Shown here piece by piece: positions 1 through 7,907 of a stretch of 47,522 bases of DNA. Within the stretch, counting starts at the first letter, position 1; the number at the start of each line of letters is the position of its first letter. The stretch is from positions 1-47,522 of the forward strand of contig NZ_BMOQ01000011.1 of assembly GCF_014647155.1 (NCBI RefSeq). Direction: 5' to 3'. Both the position numbers and the translations under genes were made by a program. The notes beneath the pieces were generated by a model. It did no database searches. It was not told where the DNA came from and saw only the letters and a list, made by a program, of their open reading frames with translations. The stretch comes from Halarchaeum nitratireducens. Its GTDB lineage: Archaea > Halobacteriota > Halobacteria > Halobacteriales > Halobacteriaceae.

Positions 1-45
1 GGTTAGCTTGACGGAATCTTCCCGGGAGAGCGTCTGAAACTTCCC

Positions 46-195
46 TCAATCGGTGGCAAAACAAGGCAGCTCTCCTTCTTCATCCACCTCCCAATTCAGG
101 GTCCCGAAGTAATGTGCTTCGCAGAGCTGGCGGACTGCCTGTGCATCCGTTACGACTGCGCCGGTCGATGTCGTCGCTGCTTGGAGTGTTGCCAT
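46..195 (-). CDS. 49-aa hypothetical protein
   Basis: I do not recognise a family. The reading frame could start further upstream, but the ATG at 195 was chosen because it sits 10 nt after the second stem of the leader element at 206-250, the same spacing seen before other genes here. The product is small and acidic, with two cysteines (C24, C45) and no obvious membrane segment or paired zinc motif. It is the first of a run of minus-strand backbone genes. That a shared leader precedes it is the best argument that it is a real gene. Function unknown. Confidence 0.5.
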   Translation of the reverse strand: MATLQAATTSTGAVVTDAQAVRQLCEAHYFGTLNWEVDEEGELPCFATD

Positions 196-205
196 TGTTC
201 GTACT

Positions 206-250
206 CGAGGGCGTTTATCTGGCCCTCGCACCCCTTTGGGGATAACAAAC
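206..250 (-). promoter_or_regulatory. T-tract/tandem-hairpin leader, copy 1
   Basis: In gene sense this reads GTTTGTTAT, then a CCCC/GGGG stem with a 3-nt loop (231-241), then a perfect 7-bp stem CGAGGGC/GCCCTCG (arms 222-228 and 206-212, 9-nt loop), and the ATG 10 nt later. It has the same architecture as the leaders at 11339, 22592, 27279 and 31310. It could act in the mRNA or as a DNA operator. Confidence 0.55.
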
Positions 251-296
251 TGACCGTGAGAGATGTTGGATCGGTGGTGTGCGACTAAGTCTTCGC

Positions 297-485
297 TCAG
301 GAGTCGACCGTGACGTTCGCTTCCGCCGAAGCACCTGGTTGGCTGAGCAGTCCCACCTGTTCCAGAAGCATCGTAGCTTTCTCGATTCGCTCTTGGTCGG
401 GCGAGTCCAGTTGCTCGGTGTCGATGCTGTTGAGGTTGCTGAGCGCGCGATGCAGCCGGTATCCAGGTGTGTCTCGTGGGTCCAT
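297..485 (-). CDS. 62-aa hypothetical protein
   Basis: Small acidic, mostly helical-looking protein with no cysteine motif and no membrane segment; family not recognised. The ATG at 485 was preferred over an upstream in-frame ATG because the leader element at 492-522 ends 6 nt before it, and an upstream start would place that leader inside the coding region. It follows the zinc-ribbon gene on the same strand, separated by an inverted repeat (565-605). Likely a plasmid accessory micro-protein; function unknown. Confidence 0.5.
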   Translation of the reverse strand: MDPRDTPGYRLHRALSNLNSIDTEQLDSPDQERIEKATMLLEQVGLLSQPGASAEANVTVDS

Positions 486-491
486 GATGTA

Positions 492-522
492 CGCCTCCGC
501 CGACTTCTGGCGCAGAAAAAAC
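492..522 (-). promoter_or_regulatory. T-tract/hairpin leader, copy 2
   Basis: In gene sense: CGTTTTTTCT, then GCGCC...GGCG (arms 509-512 and 498-501, 7-nt loop), then GAGGCG, then ATG. It closely matches the leaders at 12474 (HNH gene) and 31310. The second stem of the fuller copies is missing here. Confidence 0.55.
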
Positions 523-564
523 GGGAGAGACGCTGATGTCTCCCGCCGAAGCCCTGTACCTGTA

Positions 565-605
565 TTAACCAACAACTTCGGGAAGCCTCATTCTACGTTG
601 GTTAA
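565..605. repeat. 9-bp inverted repeat R3, copy 1
   Basis: Perfect arms TTAACCAAC (565-573) and GTTGGTTAA (597-605) separated by 23 nt, lying 22 nt past the stop of the zinc-ribbon gene. The same arms recur at 21577-21619 just past the TFB-2 stop, with a different loop. It may mark the 3' end of the TFB module, act as a terminator, or be a tiny mobile remnant. Confidence 0.5.
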
Positions 606-626
606 GTCGTTGTTCTGCTGAGTATT

Positions 627-1511
627 CTACTCGGGGGTTGGTCCGTGACGAGGCGACTGACACACCTGGCACTCCCACATCGGCTGGCCAGACCACTCGT
701 CATCAGAGACAGTCTCGAACTCCTGGAATTGATGCTCAGTCTTTCGACCGCACTTGCGACATTCAAGATGTGTTCTCGAGGGAACGCTGGGTTGCCGATC
801 CTCGGAGTGCTCGTCAATGATAGCGCGCTGGAGTGCAATGGCTGGCACCAACCAGACGTCGTTCTCGGCGCTCTCAAGTAGGACTGTAAGCCGATCTCCC
901 TCACGAACGTTGCGGCCTCCCTCATCGTAGAGGAACGTCGTGTGCGCCCCATCACTCCGCGACTGGTTCGACTCTGTCTGTCCCGTCCGTTCACGAGCGA
1001 CTGCGAGAAGCTGTTCGCCGCTTTCGGAGGTGACTCGAACTGCTTCGGGAAGCGAGGGCCACTGCTCGGTCAACTGTGCGGCGGGCTCTGCATCAAGGTC
1101 GTAGATCAGCTGGCAGTCATCGACCGCTGGATCCCTGTCAGCCTTCGTAAGGAGCGTGGCCGCAGCAGCACCCTTCGCGATGGCGGCGTAGAACGTCGAC
1201 GCCTCGACGAGTAGATGGACGACATGGAGGAGTGTCCACTCCGTATCTGAGGTGGATCTCTCGTCGCTGGTTCCATCAAGATGGTTCGAGAGGCAGAACC
1301 GGCACTTCGTCTGGGCAGTAGGAATGGAAGTACCACAAGAGGAACACTCCTTCTGTGTCGATCTCGTTCGGTTTGGATACGATTCCTGCGTTTCTCTTCT
1401 CCGCTGTCCTATTCGCCTAGAAGTACCACGTCCAGAAAGCTTGTCGTCGGGAACGTGGGTCGCCTCACCAAGTGGTCGCAGTTCTTCAAAGTCAGATTGT
1501 CGCCCGTTCAT
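627..1511 (-). CDS. double zinc-ribbon plasmid protein (biosurfactant protein 1-like)
   Basis: 294-aa protein with two treble-clef style cysteine pairs: C56/C59 with C70/C73 near the N-terminus, and C251/C254 with C281/C284 at the C-terminus. The middle is acidic and helical, with no membrane helix. From memory it resembles haloarchaeal plasmid proteins annotated as biosurfactant protein 1, a name I would not read as function; two zinc ribbons suggest a DNA-, RNA- or protein-binding role. The ATG at 1511 fits a TATA-like box at 1545-1552 giving a very short 5' UTR. It lies downstream of TFB-1 on the same strand but has its own promoter. Confidence 0.7.
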   Translation of the reverse strand: MNGRQSDFEELRPLGEATHVPDDKLSGRGTSRRIGQRRRETQESYPNRTRSTQKECSSCGTSIPTAQTKCRFCLSNHLDGTSDERSTSDTEWTLLHVVHLLVEASTFYAAIAKGAAAATLLTKADRDPAVDDCQLIYDLDAEPAAQLTEQWPSLPEAVRVTSESGEQLLAVARERTGQTESNQSRSDGAHTTFLYDEGGRNVREGDRLTVLLESAENDVWLVPAIALQRAIIDEHSEDRQPSVPSRTHLECRKCGRKTEHQFQEFETVSDDEWSGQPMWECQVCQSPRHGPTPE

Positions 1512-1544
1512 AGAGTGGTCTGGCAGCACTTTCTTTCGTTTCTG

Positions 1545-1552
1545 TATTTAAA
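1545..1552 (-). promoter_or_regulatory. TATA box of the zinc-ribbon gene
   Basis: In gene sense the box reads TTTAAATA, 34-41 nt before the ATG at 1511. With the usual archaeal 25-nt box-to-start distance the mRNA would begin about 10 nt before the ATG. Confidence 0.55.
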
Positions 1553-1605
1553 CCTCAGCCACAAACTCTGAATCTCCGCCGGAAGAAGATTCGCAGATAG
1601 CGTCT

Positions 1606-2532
1606 TCAGACCGCTAATTCGTTCAATGTGTCTCGATGCGACCGGATGGTCGTTGACGTGACGCTCGCCGCCTCAGCGACTTCTGCCTGCGTTAGCCATC
1701 GTCCCTCTTCGCGACCCGCTTTGTAGAGACAGGCGGCTGCGAATCCTGACGGGTTGACACCCGACGCGGCTCCTGACGATTCTGACTGTTCAGCTAACCT
1801 CCGAGCCCGCTGTCGGATGTACGCTGGAACATCGAGTTCTGACGCGAGACGGGGGATGTATTCACTCGGGCGAACTGGCTGAGTCGGGAGCCCAAGTTCT
1901 GTATTCAGGGTCTTGTACGCATTCGCGACTCTCGATTGTTCGACGCGTGCTGTGTCGACGACGTCGTCGAGTAACCGCGAGTGGCCGTTACAGCGACAGG
2001 CTCCGTACACGCTTGCTGCAGCTATCGCCTCGATCGACCGGCCTCGAAGCAGGTCTTCATTCTGAGCACTCCGGAACAGTTGACACGCTTGGTCACGAAT
2101 CGAGTCGGAGAGTTCGAGGACACTTGCGACTCTTCGAACTTCGCCCAGCCCGTGTGCGAGGTTTCGCTCGGCTTTCGACTGGAATCGACCACGGTTCTGT
2201 TCCCGCCGCATTCGAGATAGCCGCTGGCGCTTTTGCCCAGAGAGTTCGTTCCCGTTCGCATATTTTCGCCGACCGATTTCCGTTGACAGCCCTCGGTCGT
2301 GACGTGCCGCAGTCAGTGGAGCGCCCGTCCGCTTTTGCTGGTCTTGATCGTGAGCTCTCCATTCAGGGCCATGATCGATTCGTTGCTCATCGATGACCAG
2401 GCCACAGTCCTCACAGGTCGTTTCGATAGCGTTCGTAGTGACCCGCCCGTCGCACTCGGGACATTGGTTCGCGTTCGAGTCCGTACGGACGTCCTCGTCG
2501 AAGCCCGTTTCGTAGATGTCTCTGGTTGCCAT
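1606..2532 (-). CDS. tfb: transcription initiation factor IIB-like protein (TFB-1)
   Basis: 308-aa TFB. It has an N-terminal zinc ribbon (C24, C27, C40, C43), a B-reader/linker region with the conserved PLT..RHDRGLSTEIG block, and two cyclin-like repeats; the final helix-turn-helix (WLTQAEVAEAASV region) is typical of the second repeat. TFB recruits RNA polymerase to the TBP-bound promoter; haloarchaea carry several paralogues that define alternative promoter specificities. The ATG at 2532 is preferred over ATGs 3 and 16 codons upstream because it aligns with TFB-2 (21661-22584). A degenerate hairpin leader may lie upstream. Plasmid-borne, so probably serves plasmid genes (inference). Confidence 0.93.
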   Translation of the reverse strand: MATRDIYETGFDEDVRTDSNANQCPECDGRVTTNAIETTCEDCGLVIDEQRIDHGPEWRAHDQDQQKRTGAPLTAARHDRGLSTEIGRRKYANGNELSGQKRQRLSRMRREQNRGRFQSKAERNLAHGLGEVRRVASVLELSDSIRDQACQLFRSAQNEDLLRGRSIEAIAAASVYGACRCNGHSRLLDDVVDTARVEQSRVANAYKTLNTELGLPTQPVRPSEYIPRLASELDVPAYIRQRARRLAEQSESSGAASGVNPSGFAAACLYKAGREEGRWLTQAEVAEAASVTSTTIRSHRDTLNELAV

Positions 2533-2557
2533 TGTTCTCATCGTGTTACGGGGAACC

Positions 2558-2600
2558 CACCAGTACGGTGAGCCCCCCACCCATTGAGGGGACGAAAGAC
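2558..2600 (-). promoter_or_regulatory. possible degenerate tandem-hairpin leader, copy 3
   Basis: In gene sense: GTCTTTCGTCCCC, a short CCC/GGG pairing, then a CACC/GGTG hairpin (2558-2570) 25 nt before the TFB-1 ATG. The stems are short, so this is the weakest member of the leader family. Confidence 0.3.
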
Positions 2601-2714
2601 TCTGTGCAGGACTGCCGCATCTACTGAGGGATTTGGCGGGATTGAATTACGGTGTCGTAGTCCTCGAAAACGTAATGAAGGGCACTATGAGCGCCGAGGC
2701 CGTTTCTCCTATGT

Positions 2715-2730
2715 ATGCCCATACGGGCAT
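2715..2730 (-). terminator. hairpin after the SMC operon
   Basis: Perfect 6-bp stem ATGCCC/GGGCAT with a 4-nt loop, 7 nt past the stop codon of the SMC-like gene. There is no strong T-tract in that direction, so termination is only suggested. Confidence 0.35.
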
Positions 2731-2737
2731 CAACTTT

Positions 2738-4771
2738 TCAGATATGTTGCTCAACCGGCTCCAAGGCGTAGGACTCCTCCAGTTTGTCCCGGCCGGTCAG
2801 GTTTGAATCCGCCATCGCCACAATCAGTTGGTAGCTTTCCAGAATTTCAGGAAGCTCCAACAAGAAGTCCGTAACGTCTGCTGCGTTCTCATCGTCCGGA
2901 CCATTCCCGTACGGCGAATCAATCAACAGCAGTTTGAGCGGAACCGTCTCGCGCTCCTCCTCTAACTCTGCCAAAACCGTAGTGTGGAAAAGCAGCATAT
3001 GCAGAAGGAGCTCTGCATCAGTCTGTCCCAACAGTCCTGGCGATTTCTGTGTGTTGTCTGTCCGGTGGATCGTGTAGCTGTACGAATCGCCTCTGTCGAA
3101 GCGGACACCGGTGGCATTGGCAAAGGTGCCGCGTGTGAAGACGTCCAAGAGGGATTCCATCCGTTCTTCCAGCCTGTTCTTCAACCGTCGACGGGCTTTC
3201 TTCCGCTCCTCGGATATAATGCTTTGATAGGACTCCAACGCATCCATCCGCTGTTCCTTCCTCTGTCTTTCCTCGTCAATTTGGTTCCACTCCCATACCT
3301 GCCGGGCAACACCATGCAACGTGCCCTTCTTTGCGTCAATACTGAGCTCAAGAGAAGTGTTCTTGTCCCGCAAATTTTCGATTTCCTGCTCTATCTTCTC
3401 CTTCTCACGCTTGTACTCTGCAAAGCCAGACTGCTCCTCCCGCGATTTTAGGGTTTCAAGCTGGTCTCTCTTCTCCTCCAGTTCCTCTTCCAAGAACTTG
3501 ATCTCACCCTCCAGTGTCCTCTGCCGGCTCTCCAATTCTTCCAGCTCTTCCTGCCTTTTCTCCCGCTCCATTATCTCGCCTTCCTCGTCAACCTCAGACA
3601 CCGTTTCGTAACGGTCGTCCGGAACATCCTTTCCACAGAGTGGGCAGTCGCCGTGGTCGTTGAAACGTTGCTGCTGCTCCGGATCAACATCCCGGGTGCA
3701 GACCGGACACCGGTTCGGCAGCGAGATCAGCTGCTGAATTTCCTGTAAAGCAGGGGCAATCTCGTCGGTTGCGGTCTCATCCTTCAACTTAGAGATCTCC
3801 TGCTTCACACTCCGGAACTCGTCCTCCTTCTCTTGGAGACGAGACTGAGTATCCGATATCTCATCCTTCAAATCGATTTTCTCGGAGAGAGCTGAGTCTG
3901 CCTCGCTCTTATCGAGAAGCCGGTCAAGTTCCTCCCGTCTTTCTACCTTCTCGGAAAGTTGGTCCTCTACCTGTTCCTGCTCCTGCCGCAGTTCCTGGAT
4001 TTCGTCATTGATCCGTTTAGCCCGCTGCTTGTACTCCAGCAACCGGGTCTTCGCTTCCTGTTCCTCGTCCTCCAACTTGCACTCATCAAGTTCACTGCGT
4101 ATCGCCCTATCCACCTTGGTGAGCTTGATACCGAACAGCAGATCAATCAGATCCGTGGCCTCGTCCCAACCATAGAAGCTGCGGAGATCGCCGGAGATAA
4201 TGCTGAACAAGGAGAATATGTTGAACCGGTTGAAACCCTGCTCATACAGTGGTGTGATTCCGATTAGGTCGTCGACTTCTGACTGGGTGCGCTGTTCCGC
4301 CTCGCTGTGTTCACTGTCCTCCGGATTTTCGATGACGTTGGGCTTATTGTGGCCTTCATAGCTCTGATTCCGCTCCATCTCCCGGTGGACTAGGTAGTTG
4401 CGGCGGCCCTTCCGCCAGTACCCGTCGGTTTTCAGCTTCTTGTAGTTCCGGTTGATCGGTCTCGTGATCAATGGATCGTCATTATCTCTGCCGAAAAGGT
4501 TGAACCGGGTGGCCTCAATGAAGCTGCTCTTTCCTTTCGAGTTTCGTCCGTGAATGATGGTGGCCCGGTCAGAAATGGAAACGTCCAACTCATCGATGAC
4601 TTTGAACCCTTCAATATCCATCCGTGTCAAGGAGACCAGCTCATCGTCAAACTCGAGGTCCCGGTACTTGGCGTCCAATAGGTCGATGAACTCGTCTACG
4701 TACTCGTCGTCGATTGCCTCATCTTCCCGTATCGACTGTCGGACTTCTTCCTTAATTCTGGGTTCAGACAT
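2738..4771 (-). CDS. SMC/Rad50-like ATPase with zinc hook (defence operon ATPase)
   Basis: 677-aa ABC-type ATPase. Walker A is GRNSKGKS at residues 75-82; long coiled coils (about 230-345 and 395-540) flank a zinc hook with CPVC (C355/C358) and CPLC (C376/C379); the C-terminal Walker B reads LLLIDSP near residue 610, with Ser where many SMC proteins have the catalytic Glu. This is the layout of Rad50-like proteins and of the ATPases of Lamassu/ABC-three-component defence systems, though shorter than Rad50. It is the last gene of a four-gene operon, overlapping its upstream neighbour by 8 bp. It likely senses or bridges DNA and switches on a partner; system membership is inferred. Confidence 0.85.
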   Translation of the reverse strand: MSEPRIKEEVRQSIREDEAIDDEYVDEFIDLLDAKYRDLEFDDELVSLTRMDIEGFKVIDELDVSISDRATIIHGRNSKGKSSFIEATRFNLFGRDNDDPLITRPINRNYKKLKTDGYWRKGRRNYLVHREMERNQSYEGHNKPNVIENPEDSEHSEAEQRTQSEVDDLIGITPLYEQGFNRFNIFSLFSIISGDLRSFYGWDEATDLIDLLFGIKLTKVDRAIRSELDECKLEDEEQEAKTRLLEYKQRAKRINDEIQELRQEQEQVEDQLSEKVERREELDRLLDKSEADSALSEKIDLKDEISDTQSRLQEKEDEFRSVKQEISKLKDETATDEIAPALQEIQQLISLPNRCPVCTRDVDPEQQQRFNDHGDCPLCGKDVPDDRYETVSEVDEEGEIMEREKRQEELEELESRQRTLEGEIKFLEEELEEKRDQLETLKSREEQSGFAEYKREKEKIEQEIENLRDKNTSLELSIDAKKGTLHGVARQVWEWNQIDEERQRKEQRMDALESYQSIISEERKKARRRLKNRLEERMESLLDVFTRGTFANATGVRFDRGDSYSYTIHRTDNTQKSPGLLGQTDAELLLHMLLFHTTVLAELEEERETVPLKLLLIDSPYGNGPDDENAADVTDFLLELPEILESYQLIVAMADSNLTGRDKLEESYALEPVEQHI

Positions 4772-5690
4772 GGCCTATCTCTCCTCCAGCAGAAATCGTG
4801 ATCCAGGGTTCAGAATCATACTTCACTCGTCTCCCTCTTAGCAGCAGGTCCCGGTCCTCTGCTTCCTTGACCGGGTCCAAGTCCATGATGTATTCGTGGA
4901 GTTCTTCCACGGTCATGTGACCGAACTGGAGGACGACGTGGTCAATTGCATCCTCCCAGTCCGACAAGACCTCTGTCTCCAATGATTCAAGCTGGGAAGC
5001 GAAACGGTCCATCACCACTTCACCCGACCGTCCCAGTGTGATCCGGTACCGGCAGTTCTCCTCGTTTATCTCCGGTGTCTCCACCTTCGCCATCACCTCC
5101 TCATCAATTAGATTGGAGGCGTAGAGACGGCGTTTATCCTCTTCCAATGTCTTGGCGAAAGGTCCGGAGCTCCGCATCCGGTATGTGTAGCGGAATCCGG
5201 TTTTCTCCAACTTGCCGTGATCGTATGGCGCAGTGTCACGGTCCATCCGATTCTGGTCTGCGAGCTCTTGGTTCACCAGGTAGACCAGTTTCTGGAACTT
5301 GTACCGGCTATCAATCCCCTGAGAAAGGGTTTCCGGGTTTTCCGAGCAAGAGTGAACCAGTTTAAGCAGCATCGTTAGATCCAGAATCTCGTTAACCGAG
5401 TACCGAATCTCATTCCAGCTCTGGTAGACCTCGTCGAAAGGAATCTCTCCGGAACTGAAATCCTGGACGATGTCTTCCCCGATGCCGGCCTCCTCCAAGT
5501 AGCTGAGTACCTCATCGTGGGTGAAGACATCCTGTTGTAGATGCTGTAAATACTGCTCGTCATAACGGGTGTATGTCGTTTCCTGACGAGAGGAGACCCT
5601 TTGAGCCGTATCGATGAACTCCTGACGCCCCGAACGCGAAAGATCCAACCACTGAGACACTCTGAGCAAGGCTTTCTCGTGGCGAGCCAT
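4764..5690 (-). CDS. YwgA/Panacea-like partner protein
   Basis: 308-aa soluble protein. Residues about 127-200 carry the pattern SRYKFQKLVYLV...YTYRMRSSGPFAKTL, a long helix followed by Y-x-x-GP-F/Y-x-x-x-L, as in YwgA and SocA/DUF4065 (Panacea) proteins, which are winged-helix modules found as antitoxins and in phage-defence loci. The N-terminal 120 residues are helical and not recognised; the C-terminus ends in an acidic domain. It overlaps the SMC gene by 8 bp and starts 1 nt after the upstream stop, so it is probably translationally coupled and made in proportion. The YwgA-like call rests on motif reading only; a middle component of an ABC-three-component system is an alternative. Confidence 0.6.
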   Translation of the reverse strand: MARHEKALLRVSQWLDLSRSGRQEFIDTAQRVSSRQETTYTRYDEQYLQHLQQDVFTHDEVLSYLEEAGIGEDIVQDFSSGEIPFDEVYQSWNEIRYSVNEILDLTMLLKLVHSCSENPETLSQGIDSRYKFQKLVYLVNQELADQNRMDRDTAPYDHGKLEKTGFRYTYRMRSSGPFAKTLEEDKRRLYASNLIDEEVMAKVETPEINEENCRYRITLGRSGEVVMDRFASQLESLETEVLSDWEDAIDHVVLQFGHMTVEELHEYIMDLDPVKEAEDRDLLLRGRRVKYDSEPWITISAGGEIGHV

Positions 5691-5691
5691 G

Positions 5692-6219
5692 TTAATTTTC
5701 TACCCTGTGGTACGCGCCTTGGCACCAGCTGAGAACCCATGTGCGAGCGGCTCGACCACTACACTCTGGGCAGATAGTCCGGAAGTAGTCCTTGGCTTCG
5801 TCCATAATGTCCTGCTTCGATGACGCCCTCTCAATCGGGCGCTGGATCTGGTTCAACTTTAGACCTGGATTCGGGTGGTCTGAATCGTCTATAATGGCTA
5901 CAACACGGGACGCTTTAGGAATTGTTGTCCCATTGAGATAGTCCTCCATCTTCGTCCCAATGATGAGATCGCAGTGTACCAGGATCAAGCTATTAGGGAT
6001 AATCTCCTTGTCCCTCTCGATATTGGTCTCGGGTAACCTCTGAGTGTCCGCAGAGAGATCGTTATCTACGTGCCTCCCATCCCCGTTCAGATGTTCACAG
6101 TCTAGGACCTCTGCCATGACATCGCCGATTGGCTCTCCAAAACAGGTGTCTGAGCCCGTCAAGAAGAGAACCATCTCCGTATGTGGCCAGACAGACTCGA
6201 CATCCACAGGTTCATCCAT
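5692..6219 (-). CDS. unknown 175-aa protein in the SMC operon
   Basis: Family not recognised. The first 130 residues alternate hydrophobic strands and helices (MVLFLTG, SLILVHCDLIIG, RVVAIIDD), suggesting a small Rossmann-like alpha/beta fold; the C-terminus has CPEC followed by a third cysteine, possibly a zinc site. It overlaps the membrane-protein gene upstream by 8 bp and ends 1 nt before the YwgA-like gene, so it belongs to the same transcript. A nucleotide- or signal-binding sensor or an effector are both possible; I see no catalytic signature. Confidence 0.6.
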   Translation of the reverse strand: MDEPVDVESVWPHTEMVLFLTGSDTCFGEPIGDVMAEVLDCEHLNGDGRHVDNDLSADTQRLPETNIERDKEIIPNSLILVHCDLIIGTKMEDYLNGTTIPKASRVVAIIDDSDHPNPGLKLNQIQRPIERASSKQDIMDEAKDYFRTICPECSGRAARTWVLSWCQGAYHRVEN

Positions 6220-7015
6220 GATTGGCGATCCTCTTTATCCGTTTAATTACTGAGTTAAGCTCCTGTCTCCGATCTTTTAATTCTTGCTGCTCTGGAGATT
6301 GCGAACTCCCGGCGATCAGATGCTTCGATGGCTCTGGTCGACCACGGAGATCATCCAAGCAAGCCTCAACATCCTGAGCTAGCCTTGATCCGTCCCGGGT
6401 CTCTGCCTTCTTCAGCACATCCGCAGTCTCCTGCATCGAATTTTCCAGTGCTTTGTACCTCCCGGTCAAGTCGATAGGCGGTAGCTCGGTTTTCTCTAAG
6501 AATTCCTTCGCCTCGATTAGCCCCTCAGAGGCCTTTTCAAACTGGTAGTAGTCATCTGGAGCTTCGATCTCGTATCGGTCGAAGTAGAACAGAATTGAGA
6601 ATCCGAAGATCACTCCGATGCAAAGGCCGACCCAGATCTCATTGTTGGTCGGGGAAAGCGACGTCTGGTAAACCCAGGTATGGAGCAAATATCCGACTCC
6701 AGTCGCCAATCCACCAAGAAACAGGTAACCTGCTGCGATAAGACCCGGGACAAAATCCGTGTGTAGAATGGAGGAGAACGAGTCCTTGGCAGCACTCCGT
6801 GATATGAGATATACGCCGAGACCGGTTACAACGGCGGCAACAGTGAGCACCTCTGTAAACCGCGGCACGACACTGGTATCCAGTAATCCTTCCGAGGTGA
6901 AGCTGAAAAGACCGAGAAGGAATACACCTTCCAGAATAACAGCGTAGAAGATACGTCGAGGTGGACCTCCAAACGTGAAGCAGTCCAGATAAAGAGAAAG
7001 CCGGTTATCAGACAT
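6212..7015 (-). CDS. four-helix membrane protein heading the SMC operon
   Basis: 267-aa protein starting at the ATG at 7015. Four hydrophobic segments lie at about 22-40, 53-72, 86-108 and 126-146, followed by a 120-residue charged, helical cytoplasmic tail that looks coiled-coil. No enzyme motif is visible. As first gene of the operon and the only membrane part on this strand, it could be a membrane-disrupting effector or an anchor for the SMC complex (inference from other defence systems). A divergent gene for a membrane HExxH protease starts 103 bp away and may share its control region. Confidence 0.7.
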   Translation of the reverse strand: MSDNRLSLYLDCFTFGGPPRRIFYAVILEGVFLLGLFSFTSEGLLDTSVVPRFTEVLTVAAVVTGLGVYLISRSAAKDSFSSILHTDFVPGLIAAGYLFLGGLATGVGYLLHTWVYQTSLSPTNNEIWVGLCIGVIFGFSILFYFDRYEIEAPDDYYQFEKASEGLIEAKEFLEKTELPPIDLTGRYKALENSMQETADVLKKAETRDGSRLAQDVEACLDDLRGRPEPSKHLIAGSSQSPEQQELKDRRQELNSVIKRIKRIANHG

Positions 7016-7118
7016 TTTCCAGCAGTAGATGATGTATCCGCCTGTGATTAACCCATTGGAAAGACTATCCCGTGACTGATTCCCTCCGTCAGTTTGTTTA
7101 AACGTCAGGTTCTCGTAG

Positions 7119-7778
7119 ATGCTGAAAAGAGGGATCATCGTGGCCGTGCTCGGCAAAATACAGTCAGGGCTGACTCACCAATATGCCAAAATCCGGGGCG
7201 GAGTAACCGATACCAGCGAATACACTGCGGGCGGGGTCTCACGGACAGTATACTGGTTCCGCAACGACAGCAAGCGGATGGGAGACTACTCTCCGCTCGG
7301 AACGCTGCTGATGAACGAACAGGCCAAAGACGATTTTTCAATGAACGTCGTTGACTACGTCTTCCTCCACGAAGTCGGACATGACCAAATGGGTTCGATC
7401 GGAAGAACCCTTTTCTGGGCGATCTACCTTTCCTCGGGACTGCTCCTCATCGCAGGAATCATAGCATTACCAAGTACTCTTCTGAAGGCAGTCGAATCTG
7501 CACCGTCAACCGTGATGCTCCCTGTCTACATTGCAGTCGCAGTCGGGATATCTCTCGGAGCTGTCATACCCTTCACCTTGGTCTGCTGGGTCGATGAGAC
7601 TCTGGCTGAACTGTTCGCTATCTCCAAAATCGGGATCTCACAATACAGGTCTGTCCTGAAGGAAGTCAAAGAAGAATCTGAGGCCGGACTCCTCCGCAAG
7701 ATCTGCATCCGAATCCAGTACCCGCCGGAAGCACTCATCTTCTGGGTCGCACGGAAGCGAGGATTCGGCGACACATAG
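7119..7778 (+). CDS. membrane HExxH metalloprotease-like protein
   Basis: 219-aa protein. The zinc motif HEVGH (H84, E85, H88) is followed by two membrane helices (about 97-119 and 131-156) and then by WVDETLAELFA, where E160 or E164 could be the third zinc ligand, as in M48 (HtpX/Ste24-like) membrane peptidases. It is much shorter than typical M48 proteins. It is divergent from the SMC operon, with only 103 bp between the starts, so co-regulation is likely. A protease beside an SMC ATPase and a membrane protein suggests an effector or a processing role (inference). The start at 7119 lies close after a GTTTAAAC box. Confidence 0.75.
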   Translation: MLKRGIIVAVLGKIQSGLTHQYAKIRGGVTDTSEYTAGGVSRTVYWFRNDSKRMGDYSPLGTLLMNEQAKDDFSMNVVDYVFLHEVGHDQMGSIGRTLFWAIYLSSGLLLIAGIIALPSTLLKAVESAPSTVMLPVYIAVAVGISLGAVIPFTLVCWVDETLAELFAISKIGISQYRSVLKEVKEESEAGLLRKICIRIQYPPEALIFWVARKRGFGDT

Positions 7779-7907
7779 ATTTCAGCCGTGGGTTGATTTC
7801 CCCGATCAATAATTTTCAACGAGGGTCGCTTCTCTTCTTGTGTCAATTTACCCTGGCAAGCTAGGGAATGCATCATTTTACAGCAATTGGACGACCACGT
7901 CCCTGTA
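7779..7907. other. short spacer with no feature seen
   Basis: The stretch between the protease gene and the HEPN-like gene contains no clear promoter, repeat or reading frame with coding character. Confidence 0.4.

Noticed and set aside
2738-4771. Call as the housekeeping Rad50
   Set aside because: It is too short, has no Mre11 gene beside it, and Walker B has Ser instead of Glu; a defence-type ATPase fits better.
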